In this document: one piece after another, positions 39,198 through 51,500 of the stretch
Position numbering within the stretch: the first letter of the stretch is position 1
Layout: each line of letters opens with the position of its first letter
NCBI GenBank assembly: GCA_933207985.1
Contig: OW240916.1
Coordinates: 298,339,872-298,403,871, forward strand
Direction: 5' to 3'
DNA length: 64,000 nucleotides
Source of the DNA: Pelobates cultripes
Lineage: Eukaryota > Chordata > Amphibia > Anura > Pelobatidae
The notes under the pieces: model-generated
The model's database searches: none
What the model saw: only the letters and a program-made list of their open reading frames with translations
What the model was told of the DNA's origin: nothing
Made by a program: the position numbers and the translations under genes

Positions 39198-40759
39198 CAG
39201 GGAGTGCAGAATTATTAGGCAAATGAGTATTTTGACCACATCATCCTCTTTATGCATGTTGTCTTACTCCAAGCTGTATAGGCTCGAAAGCCTACTACCA
39301 ATTAAGCATATTAGGTGATGTGCATCTCTGTAATGAGAAGGGGTGTGGTCTAATGACATCAACACCCTATATCAGGTGTGCATAATTATTAGGCAACTTC
39401 CTTTCCTTTGGCAAAATGGGTCAAAAGAAGGACTTGACAGGCTCAGAAAAGTCAAAAATAGTGAGATATCTTGCAGAGGGATGCAGCACTCTTAAAATTG
39501 CAAAGCTTCTGAAGCGTGATCATCGAACAATCAAGCGTTTCATTCAAAATAGTCAACAGGGTCGCAAGAAGCGTGTGGAAAAACCAAGGCGCAAAATAAC
39601 TGCCCATAAACTGAGAAAAGTCAAGCGTGCAGCTGCCACGATGCCACTTGCCACCAGTTTGGCCATATTTCAGAGCTGCAACATCACTGGAGTGCCCAAA
39701 AGCACAAGGTGTGCAATACTCAGAGACATGGCCAAGGTAAGAAAGGCTGAAAGACGACCACCACTGAACAAGACACACAAGCTGAAACTTCAAGACTGGG
39801 CCAAGAAATATCTCAAGACTGATTTTTCTAAGGTTTTATGGACTGATGAAATGAGAGTGAGTCTTGATGGGCCAGATGGATGGGCCCGTGGCTGGATTGG
39901 TAAAGGGCAGAGAGCTCCAGTCCGACTCAGACGCCAGCAAGGTGGAGGTGGAGTACTGGTTTGGGCTGGTATCATCAAAGATGAGCTTGTGGGGCCTTTT
40001 CGGGTTGAGGATGGAGTCAAGCTCAACTCCCAGTCCTACTGCCAGTTCCTGGAAGACACCTTCTTCAAGCAGTGGTACAGGAAGAAGTCTGCATCCTTCA
40101 AGAAAAACATGATTTTCATGCAGGACAATGCTCCATCACACGCGTCCAAGTACTCCACAGCGTGGCTGGCAAGAAAGGGTATAAAAGAAGAAAATCTAAT
40201 GACATGGCCTCCTTGTTCACCTGATCTGAACCCCATTGAGAACCTGTGGTCCATCATCAAATGTGAGATTTACAAGGAGGGAAAACAGTACACCTCTCTG
40301 AACAGTGTCTGGGAGGCTGTGGTTGCTGCTGCACGCAATGTTGATGGTGAACAGATCAAAACACTGACAGAATCCATGGATGGCAGGCTTTTGAGTGTCC
40401 TTGCAAAGAAAGGTGGCTATATTGGTCACTGATTTGTTTTTGTTTTGTTTTTGAATGTCAGAAATGTATATTTGTGAATGTTGAGATGTTATATTGGTTT
40501 CACTGGTAATAATAAATAATTGAAATGGGTATATATTTGTTTTTTGTTAAGTTGCCTAATAATTATGCACAGTAATAGTCACCTGCACACACAGATATCC
40601 CCCTAACATAGCTAAACTAAAAACAAACTAAAAACTACTTCCAAAAATATTCAGCTTTGATATTAATGAGTTTTTTGGGTTCATTGAGAACATGGTTGTT
40701 GTTCAATAATAAAATTAATCCTCAAAAATACAACTTGCCTAATAATTCTGCACTCCCTG
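39198..40759 (+). mobile_element. Full-length Tc1/mariner element, DD37E type, copy 1
   Basis: 1562 bp bounded by inverted ends CAGGGAGTGCAGAATTATTA and its complement, with TA on both sides. It contains an intact transposase. The motif TGCAT/CATAATTATTAGGCAAC is repeated inside each end (39379-39396 and 40551-40569), giving the two-site layout of many Tc1 elements. It inserted next to a LINE tail in the satellite. The near-identical copy at 40927 shows recent activity. Confidence 0.93.
39416..40432 (+). CDS. Tc1/mariner transposase, 338 aa, intact
   Basis: Cuts and pastes its own element at TA sites in the nucleus. The N-terminal 110 residues form two helix-turn-helix-type DNA-binding units with a basic stretch (GRKKRVEKPRRK, residues 49-60) that could serve as nuclear localisation signal. 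The catalytic domain has Asp144 (LWTDEMRVSL), a Gly-rich run (QGGGGVLVWAG), Asp237 (MQDNAPSHA) and Glu275 (SPDLNPIENLW). Asp237 and Glu275 have 37 residues between them, hence DD37E; I believe this corresponds to the vertebrate TRT group, but I recall the name only from spacing. Length is normal for Tc1 transposases (about 340). Start codon taken at the ATG giving MGQKKDLTGSEKSK, shared with copy 2. Confidence 0.93.
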   Translation: MGQKKDLTGSEKSKIVRYLAEGCSTLKIAKLLKRDHRTIKRFIQNSQQGRKKRVEKPRRKITAHKLRKVKRAAATMPLATSLAIFQSCNITGVPKSTRCAILRDMAKVRKAERRPPLNKTHKLKLQDWAKKYLKTDFSKVLWTDEMRVSLDGPDGWARGWIGKGQRAPVRLRRQQGGGGVLVWAGIIKDELVGPFRVEDGVKLNSQSYCQFLEDTFFKQWYRKKSASFKKNMIFMQDNAPSHASKYSTAWLARKGIKEENLMTWPPCSPDLNPIENLWSIIKCEIYKEGKQYTSLNSVWEAVVAAARNVDGEQIKTLTESMDGRLLSVLAKKGGYIGH

Positions 40760-40926
40760 TATATGATGGACTGTATAGTAATAACTGGATACTAATTACT
40801 ACATACAGAGCACTGTATGCTCGACTGTATAATGGATGTGGATATCCTGCATTGTGTTACACTGGAAATATACAAGACAATTTGTATAAAAAAATATTGA
40901 AATTAAAAAAGTTTATTAGTTGAATA

Positions 40927-42487
40927 CAGGGAGTGCAGAATTATTAGGCAAGTTGTATTTTTGAGGATTAATTTTATTATTGAACAACAACCATGTTCTC
41001 AATGAACCCAAAAAACTCATTAATATCAAAGCTGAATATTTTTGGAAGTAGTTTTTAGTTTGTTTTTAGTTTAGCTATGTTAGGGGGATATCTGTGTGTG
41101 CAGGTGACTATTACTGTGCATAATTATTAGGCAACTTAACAAAAAACAAATATATACCCATTTCAATTATTTATTATTACCAGTGAAACCAATATAACAT
41201 CTCAACATTCACAAATATACATTTCTGACATTCAAAAACAAAACAAAAACAAATCAGTGACCAATATAGCCACCTTTCTTTGCAAGGACACTCAAAAGCC
41301 TGCCATCCATGGATTCTGTCAGTGTTTTGATCTGTTCACCATCAACATTGCGTGCAGCAGCAACCACAGCCTCCCAGACACTGTTCAGAGAGGTGTACTG
41401 TTTTCCCTCCTTGTAAATCTCACATTTGATGATGGACCACAGGTTCTCAATGGGGTTCAGATCAGGTGAACAAGGAGGCCATGTCATTAGATTTTCTTCT
41501 TTTATACCCTTTCTTGCCAGCCACGCTGTGGAGTACTTGGACGCATGTGATGGAGCATTGTCCTGCATGAAAATCATGTTTTTCTTGAAGGATGCAGACT
41601 TCTTCCTGTACCACTGCTTGAAGAAGGTGTCTTCCAGGAACTGGCAGTAGGACTGGGAGTTGAGCTTGACTCCATCCTCAACCCTAAAAGGCCCCACAAG
41701 CTCATCTTTGATGATACCAGCCCAAACCAGTACTCCACCTCCACCTTGCTGGCGTCTGAGTCGGACTGGAGCTCTCTGCCCTTTACCAATCCAGCCACGG
41801 GCCCATCCATCTGGCCCATCAAGACTCACTCTCATTTCATCAGTCCATAAAACCTAGAAAAATCAGTCTTGAGATATTTCTTGGCCCAGTCTTGACGTTT
41901 CAGCTTGTGTGTCTTGTTCAGTGGTGGTCGTCTTTCAGCCTTTCTTACCTTGGCCATGTCTCTGAGTATTGCACACCTTGTGCTTTTGGGCACTCCAGTG
42001 ATGTTGCAGCTCTGAAATATGGCCAAACTGGTGGCAAGTGGCATCGTGGCAGCTGCACGCTTGACTTTTCTCAGTTTATGGGCAGTTATTTTGCGCCTTG
42101 GTTTTTCCACACGCTTCTTGCGACCCTGTTGACTATTTTGAATGAAACGCTTGATTGTTCGATGATCACGCTTCAGAAGCTTTGCAATTTTAAGAGTGCT
42201 GCATCCCTCTGCAAGATATCTCACTATTTTTGACTTTTCTGAGCCTGTCAAGTCCTTCTTTTGACCCATTTTGCCAAAGGAAAGGAAGTTGCCTAATAAT
42301 TATGCACACCTGATATAGGGTGTTGATGTCATTAGACCACACCCCTTCTCATTACAGAGATGCACATCACCTAATATGCTTAATTGGTAGTAGGCTTTCG
42401 AGCCTATACAGCTTGGAGTAAGACAACATGCATAAAGAGGATGATGTGGTCAAAATACTCATTTGCCTAATAATTCTGCACTCCCTG
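40927..42487 (-). mobile_element. Full-length Tc1/mariner element, DD37E type, copy 2 (inverted)
   Basis: 1561 bp, exactly one base shorter than copy 1, same ends, TA on both sides (40925-40926 and 42488-42489), opposite orientation. Only 165 bp separate the two elements (40762-40924 between the TA duplications). The missing base destroys the transposase frame; few other differences exist. Confidence 0.93.
41254..42269 (-). pseudogene. Tc1/mariner transposase killed by one-base deletion
   Basis: Two abutting minus-strand frames (42269-41832 for the N-terminal 138 codons, 41835-41254 for the catalytic part) correspond to one transposase. Copy 1 reads TTTTTCTAAGGTTTTATGG where this copy (minus strand) reads TTTTTCTAGGTTTTATGG, so one A is missing near 41854. 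A Leu-to-Arg change upstream (HKLKRQDWAKK) is also present. All three catalytic residues are still encoded, but in separate frames. Confidence 0.93.
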
Positions 42488-42859
42488 TATAAATTAAATT
42501 GCATCCTTGTTTATGGTGACTATAAACCACAGAGCAAATAATATTATTATATTAGTATTGCATTTACTGCTCATTATTATTGTGTTTTTTTTCTGCTGTA
42601 GCCTTAGCTGAGATTGTAATATTGCAGTTTACTTGCGCTTGCCATTGTTATTTATCTCAGCTAGTCTAAATATGCTCCATTCTATGAAGTTTATAGTATT
42701 TCTTGGCTTTTTTCTGTTTCACTTGGAATCACTGCCCCCCTGGGCAATATTCTGGATTTATTTGTACTCTTCCACTTTTTGGGGGGGCTCAATGTATTTG
42801 GGTTGACTATATGAATTTAAATGTATTAAAGATGCAAACAAATTAAATATATACAAGGG

Positions 42860-43830
42860 AAGGAGCGATGACGTGACGTGCAAATAAGCCACGTCTCGCG
42901 GGTGAAGAAAGCCGATACGTTGGGCGGATCAACTGAAGCGTGGGAGGACAGTGACCGCAGGAAAAAGTGTTTGCCGGTTCGTGGCAAGTATTAGCCAGCG
43001 AAACACTACCTGCTGATTGTGTGGGGGTCTATTTCCCTGATAATATTTTGTGCAACATCAGAAAGATAAGGTTACAGAATATCCGGATATCCCTAGGGCC
43101 TTTGCCAAGTTAGATAGAGAAGTGCTGTATAAGAATGTCTTGAAGCACAACTCAAAAAAATAAAACAATAAATTCATACTATCTCTTTAAACTTTAAAGA
43201 AGAATTGCACAACTTGAGTAACAAATTCACTGCTCTGGAAGAAAAAGTTGATCACTCACTTTTACAAAGTGGCATACAGGATGATAAAATAAGAGTATTG
43301 GAACGAAGAATAGAACATCTATATGCAAAAGTAATAGATAATGAAGACAGAGCTTGCAGGAACAACATCAGGGTTAGGGGAATCCCTGAAAATGTATCAC
43401 AAACAAATTTGGAGGAATTTTTCATATTCTTGGGTTTACAGCCAGGTATTCATCCATATGGTATTGAGAGAGCGCACAGGATTATAAAAGGCTAAGGGTC
43501 TACCGGACCATATGTCTAGAGAAGTAATAGTCTACCTTCACACGTTTGCTTTCAAAGTCAAGATTACCACGGCATTAAAGTCCAAGTCTCTTAAGAAGTC
43601 TAAAATTGTTGATATAAAAATCTTCAATGATCTATTAATATCTACTAAAACCGGATGAAAGGCATTTACAGCACATACCTTGAAATTGAGAAGCAACGGT
43701 ATGCGTTATACATGGATGTTTCCAGCTGGACTGAGAAAAACTTACAGAGATAAAATTGAGTTGATCAAGAATGTGAAAAGCCTACAGCATTGACTTCAGA
43801 CCAATGATATTGCCCGATCGAGTGACTCAC
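42860..43830 (+). mobile_element. L1/Tx1-type LINE ORF1 fragment with possible 5' UTR
   Basis: 43205-43495 encodes a coiled-coil-like start (NKFTALEEKVDHSLL) followed by DNEDRACRNNIRVRGIPENV, the signature of the L1-type ORF1 RNA-binding domain. Homology continues in other frames to about 43800 (AHTLKLRSNGMRYTWMFPAG, RKTYRDKIELIKNVKSLQ), with a stop near 43658. A CG-rich leader at 42860-42930 may be its 5' UTR. ORF2 is absent. Confidence 0.7.
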
Positions 43831-45050
43831 AGGGTTATTTCTTTGTGGAGGATCTTGGTGGTAGACACACCGGACTAAGTGGCAATTATGTGATTTACCG
43901 AAATTGGTTTTTATTTATGATGCAGCGGCTCACTGGATGGGCCTTCAAATAGGATATAACTGTGCTTTTTTTTTTGCTACTGATCTTTAGTTAACTCACA
44001 TGGAAACTTTAGCTATTTCTAACACACAAAGTTTACTACTTACCAACACTGGGGGTAATATAGGAACTTTTACAGCTCTCTCAGTCTGTTAAACAAGACA
44101 CTTTAATCGTAAGCATATATGTTTTTTTCTGTCACACAATATATATCAAACTGCAATATAGTACAAGGTGTAAAGTTAAGCAGCTTGGTCTAACCAAGAT
44201 TGATTATGATGACACTACGATAAACATGTAGAAGAATTGACACTAACTGTGATATATAGTCGGTTAACCGATATGTAACCGTTATTATTTTTTAGGGTTA
44301 AAAATGCTAAGTATGTTATACATCCACGTATTATATTCACTCTCATTGAGAAATAATATCACTTTTATAGGCCCACATATAAGGGCAAACGTCGAGGGGA
44401 CAGAGGTTCAGGAAGTAGGATCGAATGGAGAGTATTGTTTCTAAATCAATATTGTATATTTGTAATAAATCACTGGTTAAAGTGATAAGCTATACCAGGA
44501 GCTAGTATATTAGTAACAATAAGTGCAAATGATACAAATTGTATAAAACAGATACTTCATCCAAACTAAATAAATACTTTGTTGCTGATCCCCTAAAAAA
44601 AAGGGCAAATAGTTTGTTTAAAGGATCTATGATATACATCCAAATGTGCAAGTTCATAAAAACTGAAATCAGATGAAATAAGTCCTCATAATAGTCCACA
44701 TATGTTGCAAAGGGGGAATTCACACACTACTGTGTATATAGAGATTACACAGCTGTGGGACCCTATTGCAAAAATAATAACATAATTTACTGGAAAATAA
44801 GTAAATAGAAATAAAAAATAAAAGGTAAACAAAAACACAGAAAGCAATGGACCTTGGACAACTGTATGCTACAGGGTAATAGATAAGTAGTGAAAAAAGG
44901 AGGGGAAATGCTTCTATATAAACAGTTCCAAGTCTTTAATAGAATTCAAATCAATTTGAAGGAGACTCATACAGGGCAAATGTGTATTCTATGTGGCTCT
45001 CCACACAGAATATACTTTTGTCCTGTACCTCATAAATACTATGACCTCAC
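43830..45050. other. AT-rich spacer, nothing recognised
   Basis: No open frame above about 70 codons, no repeat termini identified. Confidence 0.4.
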
Positions 45051-45059
45051 TCTTTAAGA

Positions 45060-45850
45060 TAACCAAGGATCTCAATCCTGCCACATTACACTTGGACTTT
45101 GCAGCCTCATATAAGGTCCAGCCAGTGTTCTATGTGTCCTTTCGACATCCTGGTTGGCCAACGCAAGTTTGAACCCTGAGGTCATTTCTCTGCAGGGGTC
45201 CCTGTCATGTAGACCGCCTGCACTTACCTGCTCCAGAGTGCTTGTGGCATCCGAGGAGCAGATCTACCAGTGCTGTCACTGCAGGACTGCTACCAGCAGT
45301 CTGGTCCAGTGTTCTATGTTGGCAACAGTCTCCGCAATGGCAGAGCCACAGCAAGATGGCAGCCGCCATGCGGATGTCTGGCGGCATGTGGATCCTCTCA
45401 GGACAGAGTGGGGGAGGACAGGTTAGAGATGCCCTGATGCAAACAATATGGCGTCGGGTCCCGGCTTCTCCTGGGGGCTCCGCCTACAGTGAGGTAGGGG
45501 CTGGTAACATGACATGCTCTCTCTATAAATTCTCAAGCTCTGCACTTGGTCAGTGCTTGGTTGTTCTTGTGCTTGCCCCAGCCTCCTAGCATCCTGGTTC
45601 CTGTTCTTGATTCTTGTTCCTGATGCTTGTTCATGATTACCTGTTCCTGATGTCCAGTAAACTTCTTGGCTTCTGACCTTTGACTTTGACCCGGTCCACT
45701 TGTCTCTGACTTTTGATCTCTGTCATCCTGCTCCCAATTCATGGATTTCCTGGCTTCTGACCTTCAGCTTGACTCTTGACTTTGATCCTTTGTTGCCAGC
45801 CCTGAACATTGGGCTGCCTGGTTGTTTATATAGTGCAGACACAGAGTTCC
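45060..45850 (+). mobile_element. Ty3/gypsy-like remnant (pol end plus LTR-like sequence)
   Basis: 45090-45160 translates as LDFAASYKVQPVFYVSFRHP, resembling the end of gypsy integrases (LxLPxSxxIHPVFHVSLLK). 45570-45830 is rich in CCTGTTCTTGATTCTTGTTC- and GACCTTTGACTTTGACCC-like words, as in many amphibian gypsy LTRs. No second LTR was found. Confidence 0.4.
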
Positions 45851-46650
45851 TTTCAACATATTTTACAGGAAAGATGTCACCATCAAACCTTCTATCCCTG
45901 CTGTAGACAGGGCAAGATTAAGAGCCCAGTGGGCCTGGTGCTGACAATTATGATGGGCCTAATTACAGAATCTTATCGACCAAAAACACTAAAAGAGTCA
46001 TACCTACCAATCGTCATGTATCTGGCGGAAATGGTGCTGAAGGGAAATTCATAGGGTGCAGCTATGAGAAAACACACACTCTATGCTAATCTCTCTCTAA
46101 TTTATGCTTTCATCTTTCAAGTAAATCCATACCCCTAACAGCAGTGTCCAGTGAAGCAGGACGGGGTAAAAGGGTGGGCCACTGATGCAAATCATGTAAT
46201 CAGAACTGCCGAAAGAGGCGAACATGCCTTAAAAAGCGGGCGTGTCTGCCTAAAGAATTGGAAGGCCAACCTGCCAATCATGCAGGCTGGCCAACTAAGG
46301 GCAAACTATGCAGACAGCTTGGCATAAATGTGTCTAACGATGAGTTCGCTCCACGCTTTCTAAGGACCGTCCCCTAGCACTCGCTGGTCCATTCCTCTCC
46401 TAACCTCCTTACTAGCAGGCAGAAGCTCCTGGTATATGGTCTGGGACAGAGAACAGCTGCATGTAGTGAGTGTAGAAGAAAAGGAACATGTCACAGTGTT
46501 AGAGAGACTGAAGCAGCAAGATCATTTGCATTGTGCACAATGCCAGCTTTACCTTAACTAATTTCATTGTCAGCCAGTCCGCACAAGTTTTGTTCCCCTA
46601 CATCCCTCTAAAGTTTCCCTACTTAAGCAAGAGTATGTTAAGGATAGTTA

Positions 46651-47665
46651 GGGTTGCCACCTTTCTTGGAAAAAAATACCGGCCTTACTAATTTGCATAA
46701 TTAATTATGTATGCGTGTAAATCACAAGGAGTGACCTAAGAGAAAATTCTGTAAAATCACCAAAAAACTACTCACATTTATTCTGCTGAATAAAAGAGGG
46801 ATTGTTACCAGTGTCTCCCTGTCTCCCAGTGTCTTAGTGTCCCCTAGTCTTCCAGTGTCCTCATGTCTTCCAGTATCCCCTAGTGTGTGTCCCCTATGTA
46901 TCTCAGTGTTTCAGTGCCCCATGTGTCCCAGTGTCCCCTCATGTCCCCATGTCTCAGTATCTTCTATGTATCACAGTGTCCCAATGTATCACAATGTTTC
47001 AGTGCCCCATGTCTCCCAGTGTCCCCTCATGTCCCCATGTTGCCCAGTGTCACTTGGACACTAGGGGACACTTAAGAGACATGGGAACACTGTGAGACAT
47101 TGGGACACTAGGGGACACTGGGAGACACTGAGACATAGGAACACTGGGAGACATGCAGACACTGAGAGACTTGGGGACATTGGGAGACATGGGGACACAG
47201 ACGCTAGGGATACAGTGTCTCAGTGTCCCCATGTCTCCCAGTGTCCCCAAGTGCCTAGTGTCTCACAGCATCCCCTAGTGTTTCAGTGTCCCCTGATCTT
47301 CCAGTGTCCCCAGGTCTCTCAGTGTCCCCAAGTGTCTCAGTGTTCCCAGGTCACCCTGTGTCCCCTAGTGTCTCCCAGTGTCCCCATGTCTCCCTGCAGC
47401 CTTTACCCCATCCCTCACTTACCTGAGCTGTAGGCTGTCTCTGCAGACTGGGAGCTGCTGTCTGGACTGTCTGTCCTGTGTAGCTGCTCCCCCACACACA
47501 GCCTCTCTCCACACACAGTGACCACTACTGGCTGGCGCAGGTATTGCAGAGTAATCTCTGTTTATACATAGAAATATGCCGGCATTTGTATTGCCGGTTT
47601 TACTGCAATACTGGCACTGGCCAGGCAGCCTCAAATACCATAAAATACCAGCCAGGTGGCAACCC
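46651..47665. mobile_element. Nested TIR element carrying a minisatellite
   Basis: Inverted ends GGGTTGCCACCT (46651-46662) and AGGTGGCAACCC (47654-47665); TA borders both sides. Sequence inside both ends includes ATACCGGCC / GCCGGTTTTACTG-like words. The centre is a minisatellite with an orientation switch. Superfamily not assigned. Confidence 0.8.
46810..47395. repeat. Minisatellite with orientation switches
   Basis: 46810-47050 is built from CAGTGTCCCCTAGTGTCTCC / CAGTGTCCCATGTC-type units. From about 47050 to 47215 the same words appear as complement (GGGACACTGGGAGACA). From 47217 to 47395 the first orientation returns. The result is an array with two internal inversions and hence long dispersed hairpins. 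Confidence 0.9.
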
Positions 47666-48469
47666 TAAGAGTAATGTGTAAAAAAAAAATAAAAATAAAA
47701 AAAAAATCTTCTAAATCAATGGGCCTATTCCATGGGCCTGGGCCTGGGCCTGGAGCTGCAGCTCCATCAGCCCCTATGTTAATCCAGCCCTGGCTGTAGA
47801 GAAGGCGAAGTGTAGTTAACACCCTAAGCCAGTGGTTTTCAGCTTTTTTGGACCAAGGTACACTTCAATAAGAGAAACATTATTAAAACACACCAACCTT
47901 ATTTCCTTTTGTCAATAAATGATAAATTCCATTGAAGCCCTGCTAGAGATATGTACATTCTACTAGACAAGCTGACTTATAAATAAATAACTGTTAGATG
48001 GGAATGGATAGTACAAAAACAAACAACAGGCAGTCAATGACCTTTTACCAAAACGTAAAATAAATTATAATATAAAGTAGGTGGAAAAATCTTCAATATC
48101 CGAACTAGACTCGATACATTAAAAACAAAACGTTAGCATCAATTACAGACAAAATTCTAAACAGGAAAAAGGTTTCAATAAGGAATTCAGAACACAAGGT
48201 AATGGATGATCAAATAGAATATAAAAAGAAAATAATGCAGAGTTCATTGCACACAAAATGAGCTAATTAATGCCCAAGAAGCTGTCTAGAATTATGTATG
48301 CAGTGTTAACAAGAAGCTGGTATTGTGACATTGTACCTGCTACTCAGATGGATTGCATCCTATTGGGTTAATCTTGTCACATGCCAAGTGCGATGGGAAG
48401 GTCAAATCTCTCTTTCTGCTTCCCCAGATTAACAAATGCATTTGATCTGAAAAGGTTTGCGAGCGCTCA

Positions 48470-48561
48470 ATGGAAAATAATAGAATTTATCTTCTTCTAG
48501 CAATTTTAGGAATACTGTTTCTTAGCTCCAAGAAGCTGGTTTCTGCAAAACTGCATGACAG
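48470..48561 (+). CDS. Predicted exon with start codon and signal peptide
   Basis: ATG in the context CTCAATGG, a hydrophobic core YLLLAILGILFL and the strong donor CAG/GTGAGT at 48561. The acceptor-like CTTCCCCAG ends at 48427. Confidence 0.6.
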
Positions 48562-51500
48562 GTGAGTATGTGCAATTATTGAACATTTTGCTAACATATT
48601 GTTATTATATTGTCAGCACCTTTGCTAGATTGTAAGCTCATTTTTAGCAGGGCTTCCCCCAACTCCTGTTTATGTTCAGTTTAACTTTTTTTCCTCGTTT
48701 TATTTTTATTTATTTTTTTACATGCCTATTGTACAGCCTTGTGGAATATGGTGGCGATATAGAAATGCTACTCTTACTAATTATATTATTGTTATAACTA
48801 TAAAAAAGACTGAACATATAATTGATTCTAAATGATCCTGGCCAGAATAAAACGTATTGGATTCAGAGTAATATCTAAATGAAGAAAGTTGAACCTTTTT
48901 ATATTTTGTGTTTTCTAAATACGTTATTACAATATGATGGTACAGTATCGAATAGTGACGGTTATATAGCAAAGGGAACTAATGTAATCAGCTCTTGATT
49001 TAATAGAATTTCCCCATATAAAGTTTTGTTTATTGCAGAATGTTGTGGTGTCATTGATTGATGAACTATCCCAGCTGTGGAAGTTTCAGAGGCATATTCA
49101 CTAAACTGTAAATAATATAATCCATCAAGCAATCAATCTAGTTTATGCTTCAGTAAATTGACATTGTTGTGGTTTTCGCTTGCTTAGACTTAGTTTAAAT
49201 TAGTGACATTATTATTATTTGCAAGTGCCAGTTACATAAAATATCATGATTACAGCAGACATAGTAGGAATCAAATCTCTGGATATAGGGCAGTACGAAC
49301 ATGTGGCGATTCTTCTAATCTTCTATTAAGAAGACTTTGGGTCAGTAACGCTGTAAGCCACAATACGTTTATACTTATGCATACAGCACATATTTAATTA
49401 GCGGAGTATTAGCCTGTTACAAAATAGCTTGATGCTAAAAAAAAAGAGATACGTCGAATGAACATACATGTGCATCAATATGATATATTTTTGTAATTCT
49501 GTTTGATGGAATGTTTAAAGAGGAACTCTTGCTTTTCTCTTGGATTTGTACTTCCTCTTTCACGTACTCTATCGGGGTGCGATGTACAACAGGCGTAAGT
49601 ATTAAACTCACTCCCACTGCACCTACAGGCGATCGGTACCACTTTCTTTCGAAGATGCTCCTTATGCAACTTCTGTGTTTCTCTGGGCATGCGCATATGG
49701 TCCTATGAATTTGCATCTTATGCCAGGCAATGCCACTGCAGATTTACAGTGAGTACAGATCTATAATAATTAAATGGTTACTCCAACCCTTGTAATAAAA
49801 ATGCCTTTTTACACTATAAATGCCCTATGTGGAATAACTAATAGATCCCCCCCAGCCCCCACTGTAAAACCTGTAAATAAAAGTATTTCAATTTACCTTA
49901 ATGCAGCGCTGGGAGAAGCGCCCGACACCGATCTTCCATGTCTCATTATGACGTCACTCGTCACTCCCAAAGTCCAATTTCATAGGCTTCTCATAGATAA
50001 CATATTAAAAGAAGTAATTACATTTTAGCTATTAGTTGCGCGGGAGGTTGGGGGAGCCCACAGTGATACGGAGAGGGGGTGCTCTTCTTGCAAGGTAGAA
50101 GATTATCACGTCTGTCGGCAGCGCGCAGTGCATGCTGACGAAAGACGTAAAATATACACAGAATTAACATTAGGCAACTTGGAGAGTTCTTGGCTGGGGG
50201 TGCAATTCCACTCCCCTCTCCCCTCCCCAGCACACAATTAAAAATTCCAATGGATATGTTGTGTTTCAATCACAAACACTGCACATACATGCTCCCACCA
50301 CTATGACCACTTCAAATTACTGAAGTGGTCATAGTTGTTCTAGTAACCCTTTAAATAATAATGGAGGACAATGTAAACACATTATAGCACAACTAATAGC
50401 TAAAATGTAATTTGTTGTTTTAATGTGTTCTTTGAATATGTCTGAATGTGTTCTGTATTTTTGTTAATTGATAAAAATAAACTGTTCACAATTTTATTTA
50501 TGAAAGCACATATATAATATACCACTAATGCTGCATAGCACATCACGTTTACCTTTACTTACAGAGCCCTTGTTTACTTGTTTCTAAACAATGATTTGCT
50601 CATTCAACCGGTTCTTTTTATGACCTTGCTCCCCACCTCATTCATAAAATATTCACTCTCCCACTTACATGACATTTTACATGCTTGGAACTCACTTTTA
50701 CATCCCACCCCCTCACCATCTTCATATGCTCTCTCAAACCTCATCTGTAGATTATCTTGCTTATCTGAACTTTCAATCAATTCTAATTGTCCTTCATGTT
50801 TCACTGCTTCCTTCCATTTTAGATTTGGGCTGAACTGTCAAACCTGCTGCGTTGGCATTTTTATTTCTGCCAATCTTTTTTTGTTGTTGTTATTATAGCA
50901 AAGCAATATGGATCACTTATGGAGGAACTGGAATTCATCATGGAATACAGATGATGTAGTAGGTGGTGCTGGGGTTAGTTTCTGGGCATTCCTCTTGAGC
51001 TTGGTGTACTGTCGTGGTTGACATGTTGGTGGACCAGGAGAATGGAGAAAGATACATATAGGTCTGTGTGAATGTAAATGCTTAACTGGAAGCATGACAA
51101 GGTTCCAAAAAACTGGTTTCATGAAACAAAGTTATGGTGGGCAACAAAACTGAAAACAGTAACGTTTCGACCTACAATGAGATCTTTATCAAGCTAACTC
51201 CAAAGGCACATAATTAACCACAGATACAAGTGAAATTGCATACACTTAATTAGTTGAATGAACCATACAAGGGACAAACAGGGGCCAAGAAGTAGCCTGA
51301 AAATACACCACAGACAGTATTAGTAGTAAAGTATTAGAATATGCAGAAATGTTAAAGGAGTCAGGAACACAAACGTGTATTCCTGACCCTATAGGGTTAA
51401 AACCATCATCTAGCCCCCCTGGGCCCCTCATGCATCCCTAAAAATGGCAAAATCTTACTTGTATTCAAGTCTGGAGCTGCTTGCTCTGTCTCTTTTTTTC

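Larger units (their letters stand above)
45908..47792. mobile_element. Non-autonomous hAT-like element with perfect 8-bp target duplication
   Basis: Flanked on both sides by GCTGTAGA (45900-45907 and 47793-47800). The ends are CAGGGCAAGATTAAGAGCCC at the left and, as complement, CAGGGCTGGATTAACATAGG at the right; the CAGGGC...GATTAA core is shared. No transposase. Most of its interior is a second, nested element (46651-47665). Confidence 0.92.

Noticed and set aside
42866..42960. CG-rich stretch as a possible host promoter
   Set aside because: It is followed by an L1-type ORF1, so a LINE 5' UTR is the simpler reading.
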